Source: Euglena gracilis (taxonomy: Eukaryota > Euglenida > Euglenophyceae > Euglenales). From it: a DNA stretch of 64,000 nt. The number at the start of each line of letters is the position of its first letter. Position 1 is the stretch's first letter. The notes below the pieces were generated by a model. The model did not search any database. It was not told the origin of the DNA and saw only the letters and a list, made by a program, of their open reading frames with translations. The stretch is taken from assembly GCA_039621445.1 (NCBI GenBank), contig CP154954.1, positions 56,504,433 through 56,568,432 of the forward strand, in the 5' to 3' direction. Positions 1 through 9,171 of this stretch are shown here, in pieces. Made by a program: the position numbers and the translations under genes.

Positions 1-2
1 GG

Positions 3-614
3 TGTGAAAAGTTTTACGGGGAGGATGATGATGCCATGAAAAAGGATTGGGGGGCGGAGGAAACGTTGTGGATGAACCCCCCCTGGACTTTGTGGCCTGA
101 GGTGGCTGAAAAATTGCAAAATTCCAATTGTCGGGCAATTTGTATTTGCCCAGACTGGAATAGGAGGTGGGTGAAAAATCTGGTGGCTATGGCTGTCAAA
201 AAGATTTATTTTCCCAAGGGGACAAAGTTGTTTGAGGCTGATGGGAGGATTTTGAGGGGTACCCGTTGGGGGGTGTGGGCCTTGTTGATCGATAGAAGGC
301 AACCCTCCCAGGGGGGGGCAGCCCCAGGGAAGAAAAAATTGGTGCGGCTGAAAAAAAGAATGTTGAGGGGGACGAAAACTCGGGGAGGAGCGAAGAAACT
401 CGGGGAGGACAGACAACTGCTGTTAAAAACCCAGATTAAATTGGCAAATGGGGAGGAAAAAACGGCCAGAATTTTGATTGACACGGGGGCGGAGGCAAAC
501 CTCATTCGACAAGGGTTGATAGGGGACCACCTAATGTATCCTGCTAAGGACCCGTTAAGGTTTGAAACTGCCAATGGGCAAACTTTGGCGGGGGGAGCAG
601 ATGTGCAAAGGTGA
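3..614 (+). CDS. Pol N-terminus: DIRS-type methyltransferase-like domain plus start of aspartic protease (partial)
   Basis: The frame is open to the left edge, so the true start is outside; the ATG at 36 is internal. A block with NPPW at 75-86, followed by an ICPDW motif, matches the NPP..(20)..P-W pattern of the adenine-methyltransferase-like domain known from DIRS retrotransposons. About 95 residues later comes a retropepsin start, LIDTGAEANLI near 473-505, whose DTG is the catalytic aspartate motif. The frame stops at 612-614, but the rest of the protease fold continues at once in the next frame, so the stop is a frameshift product. In DIRS elements this domain sits after RNase H; here it lies before the protease, as in element G2. 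Confidence 0.7.
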   Translation, partial: CEKFYGEDDDAMKKDWGAEETLWMNPPWTLWPEVAEKLQNSNCRAICICPDWNRRWVKNLVAMAVKKIYFPKGTKLFEADGRILRGTRWGVWALLIDRRQPSQGGAAPGKKKLVRLKKRMLRGTKTRGGAKKLGEDRQLLLKTQIKLANGEEKTARILIDTGAEANLIRQGLIGDHLMYPAKDPLRFETANGQTLAGGADVQR

Positions 615-2437
615 AAATGATCCTACAACAAAATTGGAATGAGGAAAGGGAAATTGAGAGGGTGGAATATGAGGTTGAATTTTATGAGGCAAACATCAAA
701 GTTGATGCCATTCTTTCTTATCCATGGTTGGCGGAGGCAAAACTGGGAATTTTTCCACACCACAAGGCGTTGGTGAAAGACAGCCCCGACCTGATTTTTT
801 TGCGGGGTGTTGAAAAACGGAGGGGTCCGCAAAAATTCAGGGATGACACAAATTTTTCAGTGGACAATGTGACTGTGGCGGACGGGTCTTCGTTTGGGTT
901 GCAAAAACTTGGTCTTTGTTTGCCATTGGAAGGGTTGGACCAGGAATTACAATTTTTGAGTGATGAGGACCTAGGGGAGGTTGCCACAAATTTGGAGGGA
1001 AGTGACCCCCCAGTGCAAGTTATCAACCGAATGATAATTGCAAGGGAGGGGGAGGACAAAAAGGAGGAGGAACGGGTAGTCAAGTTGAGGGAACAAGTTT
1101 TGCAAGATTACAGGGGGACGGTATTTCGGTCATCGCCATTTCCAGACCCCCTCGAAAGAGGACAATATGGTTATGCATACATACCTTTGAAGGAGGGGGC
1201 AAAGCCAACCAGACAGAAGCCTTTTTTCATGCACGGTGAGAGGAAAGAGGCACTTGAAAAAATCACACAAGACTGGCTCGACAAAAAATACATTGAGCCA
1301 GCCACAGCCAAAAATTCTGAATGGCTGTCCCAGACTTTTCCAGTTCTAAAAAAATCCAACGATTTTCCTTGGAGGGGGGTGGTGGACCTCAGGGGGCCAA
1401 ACAGCCAAACAAGGAGATGCAACTACCCCCTACCCAAAATTGAAGACATTTTGGTCAAGCATGGTGCAAACCAAATGTTTTCGATCATCGATTTGAAGCA
1501 AGCTTTTCACCAACAACCTTTACACCCAGAAAGTCGACCCATAACGTGTTGTTTTACCCCCAAAGGCATTTTTCAGTGGAGGGTGAACGTAATGGGTTTG
1601 ACAAATGCCCCCCAGCAATTTCAGCAAATGATCGATGACCGTTTGACACCAGTAAGGGATATCGCCACAGGGTACATAGACGACATACTGGTGGGGACAA
1701 CGGTCGGGGAAGGGGAGGATCTAGTGGGGGCACACGAAAAAGATTTGAGGAGGGTGTTGGAAGTGTTCAAAACAGAACTTTTGGTGGCTGATGAATTCAA
1801 AGCCAAACTTTTTGTGGAGGAGGTTGAATTTTGTGTACAAATTCTAGGAAACGGGACTAGGAGGCCTGCACCGGGTAAGTTACGAGCGATCGAAAAGTGG
1901 GAGGTTCCAAAAACAATTACGGCTTTGAGAGCCTTTTTGGGATTCACAAATTATTACAATGCATACATTCACATGTATGCGGAAGTAGCTGCCCGGCTGC
2001 AAGACAAATTGAAAGTCCCCAGGGAGGTGGGAAAGAAAGGAAGTCGAAAACCTGTGGAATTTGATGGGGAGGATTTAAAAGCTTTTGAGGAGCTGAAAAA
2101 AAGGTTGTGTTCGGGCCTAATGTTGCAACGGGTAGACCCAGATAAACCCTTTGTGCTAAGGGTTGATGCCAGTGGGTACGCCGTGGGGGCAACGTTAGAG
2201 CAAATGAAGGAGGGGGGAGGAAGACCCACAGCCCAGGATGTGATTGAGAAAAAAACTGTGCCAGTGGCTTTTATGTCTCGAAAATTGACCGAGGGGCAAA
2301 GAAAATGGACCCCCAGGGAGTTGGAGACGTATGCCATAATTTTGGCACTACAAAAATGGGAGAGTTGGATTGGATTGCAACCCGTTTTGGTGTTAACCGA
2401 CACCAAAGTTTGGAGTCTTGGACAAGGGAAGTCCTAG
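611..2437 (+). CDS. Pol: protease C-terminus, reverse transcriptase, RNase H N-terminus
   Basis: This is the RNA-dependent DNA polymerase of element G1. The first 50 residues complete the protease (a LSYPWL segment replaces the usual LGMPWL). RT follows: the primer-grip and finger region starts near 1200, motif A is SIIDLKQAFHQ near 1480, motif B is NVMGLTNAPQQFQ near 1590, and motif C is YIDDILVG near 1675, with both catalytic aspartates present. The connection has the FLGFTNYY signature near 1940. RNase H begins with FVLRVDASGYAVGATLEQ near 2155. The frame ends by a one-base shift near 2405; RNase H goes on in the following entry. There is no obvious start codon because this is the middle of a polyprotein. 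Confidence 0.88.
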   Translation: MKMILQQNWNEEREIERVEYEVEFYEANIKVDAILSYPWLAEAKLGIFPHHKALVKDSPDLIFLRGVEKRRGPQKFRDDTNFSVDNVTVADGSSFGLQKLGLCLPLEGLDQELQFLSDEDLGEVATNLEGSDPPVQVINRMIIAREGEDKKEEERVVKLREQVLQDYRGTVFRSSPFPDPLERGQYGYAYIPLKEGAKPTRQKPFFMHGERKEALEKITQDWLDKKYIEPATAKNSEWLSQTFPVLKKSNDFPWRGVVDLRGPNSQTRRCNYPLPKIEDILVKHGANQMFSIIDLKQAFHQQPLHPESRPITCCFTPKGIFQWRVNVMGLTNAPQQFQQMIDDRLTPVRDIATGYIDDILVGTTVGEGEDLVGAHEKDLRRVLEVFKTELLVADEFKAKLFVEEVEFCVQILGNGTRRPAPGKLRAIEKWEVPKTITALRAFLGFTNYYNAYIHMYAEVAARLQDKLKVPREVGKKGSRKPVEFDGEDLKAFEELKKRLCSGLMLQRVDPDKPFVLRVDASGYAVGATLEQMKEGGGRPTAQDVIEKKTVPVAFMSRKLTEGQRKWTPRELETYAIILALQKWESWIGLQPVLVLTDTKVWSLGQGKS

Positions 2438-2709
2438 ACACCCCCAGTGGTCCGGTTGGGAGGAGGGCGAGATGGCATCAAATTTTCTCCAAGTATGATT
2501 TGACGGTGGGATATATCCCGGGTAAAGAAAATACCATAGCCGATATCCTTAGTCGGTGGGCATACCCAGCTTCACAGGCCCTAAGGGATATAAGTAAGCA
2601 TGGGTCAGCCGAAGACAAGGATGAAATGGAAAATTTTATCCGGGAGGAAAAAGAAGAGGAAAAAGCAGTGTTTGGAGATAAGAATCAAAAACCAGCCCAA
2701 TTTACGTAA
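2401..2709 (+). CDS. Pol: RNase H C-terminus and linker (frameshifted continuation)
   Basis: This continues RNase H of G1 after a one-base shift. The TD-x-QSLESW segment is the usual TDHKSL region of gypsy RNase H. The end of the domain shows VGYIPGKENTIADILSR, the PGxxNxxAD-LSR signature that closes gypsy RNase H. A charged linker (many Glu and Lys) follows, and the frame stops at 2707. The integrase frame resumes in the earlier phase near 2702, so the two shifts cancel each other. Confidence 0.75.
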   Translation, partial: HQSLESWTREVLDTPSGPVGRRARWHQIFSKYDLTVGYIPGKENTIADILSRWAYPASQALRDISKHGSAEDKDEMENFIREEKEEEKAVFGDKNQKPAQFT

Positions 2710-3859
2710 TGCCTGGATACGGGGGGTGACAACCCGTAGTGGCAAAAACGTAACACCTGAGGAGGAAAAAGGAGAGTGCACAAGGAGGGGAACCGAGGGT
2801 GGGGTAGACCCAGGAGGAAAAGACACCCCTGTGGACACCCACTCACAAGGGCCCAGGAAAGAAAAGAAACGAGTTCATTTTTGGGATGAGAAAGTGGGGG
2901 GGGAGACGACCCCTGTCCCGGAGACGGCTGAAAGTTCGAGGGGGGACACTCGTATGGAAGTGGGGGACGCCCTGCCAAGTACGACCCCTAAGGATATTAA
3001 GCCCGTATGGGAGCGTGATTGGGGGGAAGCATATTCCCGATGCCCCACATGGAAAGAAAAATGGGTAGCTACCAAAGGCGATTCAATTTGGCCAAAGGGT
3101 TTCAAAGTGCTAAATGGCCAATTGTTTTTCGAGGAAAAGTTGTGTGTGCCTGAAAGTTTTCAACACTTGGTGATTCAAGAAATTCACGAGTTTTTGGGGC
3201 ACGTTGGCCCTGAAAAAGTTTGGAAACACATGGCAATCCGTTTTGTTTGGGCTGATGAAAAGGCTGCAAAGCAACTCAACCAAAATTGCAGCAAAAATTG
3301 TTCCACATGCCAAGCGAGTGTGAGGGGGGAGAGTTTGAAAGGACCGATCGAGTCCACACCCATACCCCCTGCACTAATGACAAGTGTTGCCATCGATTTG
3401 TTTCGAATGCCAAGGGTTTTACACGATGGGGGGGAGTACGACACCCTAGCCCTTTGTGTGGATAGGCATTCGGGTTGGATTGTGGGGGTTGCATGCAAGG
3501 ACAAGGGATTAACCGGTGCCAAGTTGGCTAAGGAAATGGTGAAAAATCAGTGGAGGCCTTTTGGGGTTCCCTCGGTCATCTCAAGTGACCAAGGGAGCCA
3601 TTTCACAAGCACTTGGTGGAAAAACATGTGTGCACTTTTGGGGATTAGGCAAGCGTATTCCCAAGCATACCACCACCAAGCAAACGGGAGGGTTGAGAGA
3701 GCCGGACAACAGGTAATGGAGGTGTTGAGAAAATTGTACGTGGAGGAAAAAATTAATTGGGTTGAAGCTTTACCCCAAGTTTTGGACCGAATTCATGACG
3801 TAAAGGGGGAAAGCGGATTGAGCCCATATGAAATTGTGACTGGAGGGGAAGACCATTAG
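2702..3859 (+). CDS. Pol: integrase (zinc-binding and catalytic core)
   Basis: Integrase inserts the cDNA copy into chromosomes. After about 130 residues of charged spacer, the HHCC zinc domain is seen: two histidines in HEFLGHVGPEKV near 3185 and CSKNCSTCQ near 3290. The DDE core follows, with D in VAIDLF near 3390, D in SSDQGSHFTS near 3590, and E in NGRVERAGQQ near 3700. The segment from the GFKVLNGQLFF stretch to the zinc domain resembles the GFQLVDGLLVF stretch of the GC-rich remnant at 46.3 kb, so the two elements are related. The frame is lost in a G-rich stretch near 3850 and goes on in the next entry. Confidence 0.88.
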   Translation, partial: LRNAWIRGVTTRSGKNVTPEEEKGECTRRGTEGGVDPGGKDTPVDTHSQGPRKEKKRVHFWDEKVGGETTPVPETAESSRGDTRMEVGDALPSTTPKDIKPVWERDWGEAYSRCPTWKEKWVATKGDSIWPKGFKVLNGQLFFEEKLCVPESFQHLVIQEIHEFLGHVGPEKVWKHMAIRFVWADEKAAKQLNQNCSKNCSTCQASVRGESLKGPIESTPIPPALMTSVAIDLFRMPRVLHDGGEYDTLALCVDRHSGWIVGVACKDKGLTGAKLAKEMVKNQWRPFGVPSVISSDQGSHFTSTWWKNMCALLGIRQAYSQAYHHQANGRVERAGQQVMEVLRKLYVEEKINWVEALPQVLDRIHDVKGESGLSPYEIVTGGEDH

Positions 3860-4417
3860 CAGGGGTACCCTACCAACCACCCAAAGAATGTGAGGATTCG
3901 GTGGAGTTTTTCCGAAGGATGCAAGACATTGATGGGAGGGTGGCTAGGATACTCAACAAAAAGCATGAGGAGGAGGTGGCAAGGATAAATAAGGGGAGGA
4001 AAGAAATGGAACCCCTAAAGGTGGGGACGACGGTTTGGTATAGGAGACCCGAGGGGTCGGGTGAGAAGCTTGACTCTAGGTGGGTGGGACCTGGGGTCGT
4101 GAAGGGTAGAGAAGGGGAACGGAGTTATGTAATTGAGATGAAACCTGGGGTGGAGACAAAAGCTCATAGGAGTTTTTTGAAGGAGTATAAGGTACTCCAA
4201 GTGGAAGGTAAGGGGGTGCCTCTTTTTAATTATAAACAAAACGAAAAAGAAGAAGAGGCATTACCTGATGAGTGGGAGGTGGAAAAAATCGTAAGGCACC
4301 GGAAAGGAAAAAGATGGAAAATGGGAATTTTTGACCAAGTGGGTCGGATATGAGGACGGGGAGGGAGACCTGGGAACCGGCTGGGGAAATTTTATTCACC
4401 AGAGGGCATTTCAGTGA
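3850..4417 (+). CDS. Pol: integrase C-terminus with GPY/F-like domain and chromodomain (frameshifted)
   Basis: The segment completes integrase of G1. A GTTVWYRRP...RWVGPGVV stretch near 4020-4110 is the GPY/F-type DNA-binding region. A chromodomain follows: EWEVEKIVRHR near 4270, then, after one more shift in an A run near 4318, WEFLTKWVGY in another frame up to a stop at 4415. The first frame ends at 4351-4353. In chromoviruses this C-terminal chromodomain recognises histone marks and steers insertion; that role is known for the family and only inferred here. Confidence 0.8.
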
Positions 4418-5056
4418 AGGGAGTTTGTGGAAATTATTGTCCCGTGAGAAGAAAAGTGAAAATGGAACGTAATGTCCGAACTTAAAAATTGACGGTGGGC
4501 TGGCGTAAGGCTCTTGAAGTGAGAAAAAAGTGGATGAAAGTGGCGTAATTCCCTGTCCATAAGGCTCTAGTAGCTGGAGGCTTGAAACAAGATTGAGGGA
4601 AGGCAAAGTGCTGTTTTTTTTTCCCCAAAGTTAAAATTCCAAAATCCGGATTTGCATGTCCGTGTGTGTGCGTTGTGTGCATGTGGGCGCAAAATGCGCA
4701 CGAGTGTGTGAGGGAAATGAGAGGGAATGGCCCAAAATGCTCAAACAAATGGGATTTTTGCCATGGAAAGAGAATGGAGAAATGGAGAAAAAAGGCCCCG
4801 CAAGGGGGGCCGGAGTGTGGCAGGGGCACCACTGTATATACACCGCCCATCTATTATATTGCCGTTCGCTGTCCCTCTTCCCATCCCTTCCCTCTCCCTA
4901 CCCCTCGCGTTGCTTCCCCTCGCATTACGGTCACGCGGTGGTGTTATAAGGGTTCCTTCCTAAATCATTCGGATGTGTGGATGAGGATGGATTACACTGT
5001 GGTTGGGAGTCCTTGGTCACATTATGAGCCCTCATTCGGTTGGTTAAGGGGACAGA
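4418..5056. other. Non-coding stretch after element G1, possible 3' LTR
   Basis: I see no gene. A TATA-like TGTATATACACCGCCC near 4833 is followed by pyrimidine-rich DNA; a similar CACCGCCCACTCCTCTATAT lies near 5960. Both could be LTR or other promoters, but no second LTR copy exists in the window to test this. Confidence 0.4.
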
Positions 5057-5350
5057 GTTATTGACAAAAATCCCCCCGGCCCGAGGAGGGGGGGGGCCTT
5101 GAATTTTTGACAAAACTTCCCCCGGCCCGAGGAGGGGGGGGCGCCTTGATTTTTTGATAAAAATTCCCCCGGCCCGAGGGGGGGGGCGCCTCGATTTTTT
5201 GACAAAAATCCCCCCGGCCCGAGGAGGGGGGGGGTTCGATTTTTTGACAAAAATCCCCCCGGCCCGAGGAGAGGGGGGGGGGGCGTTCGATTTTTTTTGA
5301 CAAAAATTCCCCCCGGCCCGAAGGGGGGGGGCGCCAACCGAATTTTTATC
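5057..5350. repeat. Tandem array of about 50-bp G/C-hairpin units
   Basis: Six to seven imperfect units occur, each with a T/A part (TTTTTTGACAAAAAT) and a self-complementary core (CCCCCCGGCCCGAGG followed by 8-12 G). Each core can fold into a hairpin. Open frames across the array are only an effect of the repeats. Confidence 0.85.
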
Positions 5351-6452
5351 AAAAATCCCCGACCCGTTGGAAGGGGGGGGGCAGAACTTGGTGAAGACCC
5401 TCACACCACCCGTGAGAAGCGGGGGGGGGGGCAGTCTAATATTCATTGGTTGGTGAACCAAGTCTTTCCCAAAGGTTTGAAGGCACTTGAAAGCCATAGT
5501 CCCTGAAGTTTGTTTCCCATTTGTTGATTCAAGGGAGAATGGGTGTGGGACATAGGCTTTGGATGAAAGAGTGCCGAATGGAGGATTTCCCCCCGTTGTT
5601 GAGGAACGGGGGGGGGGGGGGCGAATCTTTGGTGTCCGACTAAGGTCGCAAGGGAGGGGGTGTCGGCCGCCGGCTTTCGCCGGCAGCCAAAAATTGCCAG
5701 AAAGCGCAAATTTCAAAGTCGCGGGTAACAGCCAACCAGTTAAAAAAACCCGCGACTTAAATTGGAAGCGGGTCAAATTAGTTTGCGCTTTCAAATTTGT
5801 CATTTTTCACAGAACTTGAGGGGTTTTCCCCAATATTTGGCAAGAAGGAATACTATTGTATTGAATTTGGCAATTGGACTTTGATTTGGAATTGCAAGCT
5901 GAGTTTCATTGTTGGTCATTGATCCATTGAAGTCATTGTCTTGAAGGAGCCTTAAACACCACCGCCCACTCCTCTATATCACCGTGTTCGCCACCTTCAC
6001 CGAACGCTCCTTGCCCCAAGGTTTGCACATTTCATACATTCACATTTCACAGTTTCAGTTTCAAGTGTCTTCTCATTCAAGTTTCGGAGTTTCAGAATTC
6101 AAGTTTCTTTCAGATTTGACTTCAAAGTTCCAAGGTTCAGCGGGTTGGTTTTTGCCAACAAGGTGTGCGAGAGAGAGAGAGAGGAGAGAAGTGAGATTTC
6201 AGAGAGAAAAGTTCGATTTCATTGCAAATGGCAGATTTTTCGTTTTTCACAAAAATTTCGGAAAACATTGAAAAAACGATCCTACGCGCCGGCTGGGGTT
6301 GGGGAAACCACCTGGGTGAAAAAATGGGGGTTGGCTTGAGCCCACCAATTCCCCGAGAAAGCGCAGGCCCCACCCCGGAAACACCCACCCCCCTGCTGTC
6401 GGTGGTTATCCACGACGGCGAGGACCCCCCCGGGCCCTCGGCCCACCGGGAC
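5351..6452. other. Non-coding spacer between elements G1 and G2
   Basis: I see no gene. A GA-rich microsatellite (GAGAGAGAGAGAGGAGAG) lies near 6169. The 3' LTR of G2 should lie in this area on the minus strand, but no copy of the sequence next to its primer binding site (12.26 kb) was found. Confidence 0.4.
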
Positions 6453-8120
6453 TCACCGGTCGTGGGGGCGACCGGCGGCGCACAGGGGGTGGGGCCGGTA
6501 AACAGTTTCTGGTGGGTCGTCGCGTGCGCTCGGGCGTGCGTCGCGTGCTCGTTCGGCTGTTCTGGGCCTTTCGCCTCGCGTTTCCTGATCTGGCCTTGTT
6601 CTGTCGTGTTCTGGTTTTGTCGTGCGTTCGTCGCGTGCGCCTCTGTGTGCGTCGCTTGCGCCTCGCTGTTCGCCGCCTGTTCCTCGGTCGTCTGTGTGAC
6701 CTGTGCATGAAGCAGGGGTTTGTGCACCATCAAATTCCTCACACTCCTCTGACAAAAACGAAGTGTCATTGTGTGGGTCATGGACAGAACTCCAGTGTTT
6801 CACTTGGGAGAACGAAACTTTCACCAAACCTCCCAATGATGGAGATGCCAAAATTTGCAAAGAGTTGTAGTGCACTTGAACAACTTTGTAGGGTCCAAAC
6901 CATGGACTGGCGATCTTTTCGGCAGATCTTTGGGGCCATCGAGACTTGTGGACGAGAACAAATTGACCAATTTCATAAACGGCAGGTTTCCGAACCTTTT
7001 TTTTCTGCTCCATCGCCAAAGATCTGAGATGTTTCAGCCACAAACTTGCATTTTTTTGAACCGAAAGTTGTTCCAAAATCCAATTTTCGACAGATGGGCT
7101 TTCACACGGCTCTCTAACACTTTCGAATTTCCATGGAGATCGACCGAGGAAAACTTCCGATGGAGACATTCCCGTGGAACTTGAAATTTGGCTATTCATC
7201 ACAAAATTGATGTACGGAAGCAACTTTGGCCAATCTTTTGTACCTGTTTCGTGCTCAAGACATCTCAATGTTTGCACAAACGAACGATTTTCTCTTTCCA
7301 TCAAACCATTTGCTGAAGGATGCCTCGGAAGAGAAAACGAAACCTTGATTCCGAGTGATTTCATGGCCTCTTGGTAAAAACCGGAACTTGACTTGAAGCG
7401 AATGTCATTATCACTCAAAACTTCGTTGGGGCGACCAAATTGTTCCACCCATTCTTTCAAAATCACCTTCAAGACTTTTTCACCCATCACTTCTTTGTGG
7501 CATGGGAGGTACAAATAAAACCGACTCAAACCATCCACAATGCACAAAGCGTAATCAAAAGAATTGAATTCATCAAGGGCGACAAAATCGAGAAAAATGA
7601 TGTCATTGCAAAGGGGAGGAATTGGCAAACAACCCAAAAGTCCACGATCGGCTTGTGAACTTGGCTTTGACATGACACATGTTTGACATGAACCCAAAAC
7701 ATTCCGAAACAAACCAAACAAATCCTTTCTTGAGAGGGACGAATGGAAATTTTGGAGAAATGACCAAAGCGTACGTTCGGGACCGGGATGACCATGAGCT
7801 CCATGTAGCCACGATGAAACTTGGGGAAGACTTTCCTTGGGAATGGCCAATTTTCGCTCACAAAAAAGTTTGTCTTTGGCCTTGAACCACAAACAATCAT
7901 CGATGACTTGAGCTTTCCATGGTTCCAACTTTTCACAAACCTCCGCAAAAACACTCGATGGGTAATCCAATGGAAAATTGAAATCTTTCATCTCAAACCA
8001 CAAAACTTGCAATGAAAGATCCAGCTGGGAGTCCATCTTTTCGAATGCATCTTTTGCCAAATTTTCGACCTCAACATTGAACTTTTGGTCAAAATGACTC
8101 CTTGACAACCAATCACACAC
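6453..8120 (-). CDS. Pol: integrase, with Arg-rich GC-rich tail
   Basis: The frame begins (minus strand) in the last residues of RNase H (CDWLSR). The zinc domain has H residues in LHGAHGHPGPERT and CQTC. The DDE core shows D in IFLDFVALDE, D in VLSDNDIRF and E in SANGLMERENRSF. A GPY/F-like region follows (FVLVHKSRW...WFGPYKVV). The last 90 residues, from about 6720 down, are Arg/Thr/Asp-rich and come from an abruptly GC-rich stretch; this tail is probably a fused flanking sequence, not integrase. About 460 residues look like true integrase, a normal length. Confidence 0.85.
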   Translation of the reverse strand: MCDWLSRSHFDQKFNVEVENLAKDAFEKMDSQLDLSLQVLWFEMKDFNFPLDYPSSVFAEVCEKLEPWKAQVIDDCLWFKAKDKLFCERKLAIPKESLPQVSSWLHGAHGHPGPERTLWSFLQNFHSSLSRKDLFGLFRNVLGSCQTCVMSKPSSQADRGLLGCLPIPPLCNDIIFLDFVALDEFNSFDYALCIVDGLSRFYLYLPCHKEVMGEKVLKVILKEWVEQFGRPNEVLSDNDIRFKSSSGFYQEAMKSLGIKVSFSLPRHPSANGLMERENRSFVQTLRCLEHETGTKDWPKLLPYINFVMNSQISSSTGMSPSEVFLGRSPWKFESVREPCESPSVENWILEQLSVQKNASLWLKHLRSLAMEQKKKVRKPAVYEIGQFVLVHKSRWPQRSAEKIASPWFGPYKVVQVHYNSLQILASPSLGGLVKVSFSQVKHWSSVHDPHNDTSFLSEECEEFDGAQTPASCTGHTDDRGTGGEQRGASDAHRGARDERTTKPEHDRTRPDQETRGERPRTAERARDARPSARDDPPETVYRPHPLCAAGRPHDR

Positions 8121-8640
8121 TCATTCTTCATTCCGGGAGTATGCACAATCTTGATCTTGAATTGACCCAAAAATAAAACCAACCTCTCAATCTTTGATTC
8201 ACGGGGGGTTCTTTGTCCAAGAAATTCTTGAGGGCCTCATGATCACAAAACTAAACAACCGGCAAACCTTGCAAAATTCGACTTTGGGTTGAAAACATAA
8301 GCACACCGGCCAAAAGTTCTTGTTCGAAAGTCGAATACCTTGACCTTGTGGGGCACCATTTCCAATTCCAATGCCCGATCGGGACCAACCGGAAATCATT
8401 TGGGTAATTGTGAATGAGCACACCTTCTTTGGACATACCTTGGGTTGCGAATCATTGAGGGACTCGAGAGGGATCCAACGATTGCCATTGAAAAATCGTT
8501 CCACCTCCCCCCCGGTCTGAGGCATCGGTAATGACAACCATTTCTCCACATGACCGTGGTACCCCAAGGGGCACCGCATCCAAAACTTTTTGCTTGATGT
8601 CCTCGATGAGCTTTTCTTATTTTTGGGTCCAAGCAAATCT
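8121..8640 (-). pseudogene. Pol: RNase H of element G2, broken by frameshifts
   Basis: Pieces in several frames line up with gypsy RNase H: EMVVITDASDRGGGG near 8520 (the first catalytic Asp), then STFEQELLAGV near 8330, FCDHEALKNFLDKEPPV near 8240 and IKIVHTPGMKNE near 8150. Stops and shifts separate them. RT lies directly upstream and integrase directly downstream, as expected. Confidence 0.75.
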
Positions 8641-9171
8641 TGCATTTTTCTTGAGAAGATCGGTCAAATCCGCACTTGAAAACGTGAATGCTTTCACATG
8701 GCGACGAAAAAAGTTGCAAGCTCCCAAAAAAGTACAGAGATCTTTCAAACTTTTCACTTTGAAATCCACCAAAGCTTGAATCTTTTTCTCACTTGGCCTC
8801 CATGATCCCCATTGTACCGAAAAACCAAGGTACTCAAGGCTTTCTTTTAAAAAGTCACACTTGGTCAACTTGATTCGGAGCTTGTGCTTTTTCATCACTT
8901 TGAAAAGTTCCTCCAACAAAAACAAATGTTCGGGGATGGTCGATGCTCCCACCCCGACATCATCGAAAAATGCTCCCACAAAACATTTCCTTTGGCCATT
9001 TTCCGGTTCCAACAAATTTGCAACCATTGGATTTTCCTTCATTTGCGAAATCACCCTTTCCATGAGTTCTTGAAAAATTGCGGGCGCGGCTTGAATTCCA
9101 AATGGCATGCATCCATTGCCAAACTTGACCATTCGGGGTGACAAATGCGGTGACTTCTTTTGCCCTTTCAC
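8617..9171 (-). CDS. Pol: reverse transcriptase C-terminal half
   Basis: This holds RT motif B (FGNGCMPFGIQAAPAIFQELM), motif C as FFDDVGVG near 8970, and the thumb/connection with LEYLGFSV and TFLGACNFFRRHV. Motif C keeps both aspartates but has Phe-Phe where YxDD is usual. The N-terminal half is in another frame just upstream; the shift lies near 9130-9170. Confidence 0.82.
   Translation of the reverse strand: MKGQKKSPHLSPRMVKFGNGCMPFGIQAAPAIFQELMERVISQMKENPMVANLLEPENGQRKCFVGAFFDDVGVGASTIPEHLFLLEELFKVMKKHKLRIKLTKCDFLKESLEYLGFSVQWGSWRPSEKKIQALVDFKVKSLKDLCTFLGACNFFRRHVKAFTFSSADLTDLLKKNARFAWTQK

Larger units (their letters stand above)
1..4417 (+). mobile_element. Ty3/gypsy chromovirus-like retrotransposon (element G1), left end outside window
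   Basis: Domains follow the order methyltransferase-like, aspartic protease, RT, RNase H, zinc-binding integrase, GPY/F-like region, chromodomain. The RT-RNase H-integrase order is that of Ty3/gypsy, and the C-terminal chromodomain points to the chromovirus branch. The reading frame changes near 605, 2405, 2702, 3850 and 4318, mostly in or beside G or A runs, so this copy could not make a full polyprotein unless those are sequencing errors. Gag and the 5' LTR lie left of the window. No 3' LTR can be proved because its partner is missing; a TG start near 4472 is possible. Codon use is AT-leaning with many G runs, unlike the GC-rich element near 46 kb. Confidence 0.9.

Noticed and set aside
4931-5803. 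290-residue Pro/Gly-rich minus-strand ORF
   Set aside because: It is made by the 50-bp hairpin array with unit lengths that happen to keep the frame.
6222-6710. Cys/Ala-rich plus-strand ORF opposite the integrase tail
   Set aside because: It is a shadow of the GC-rich tail of the minus-strand frame, with simple-sequence composition.
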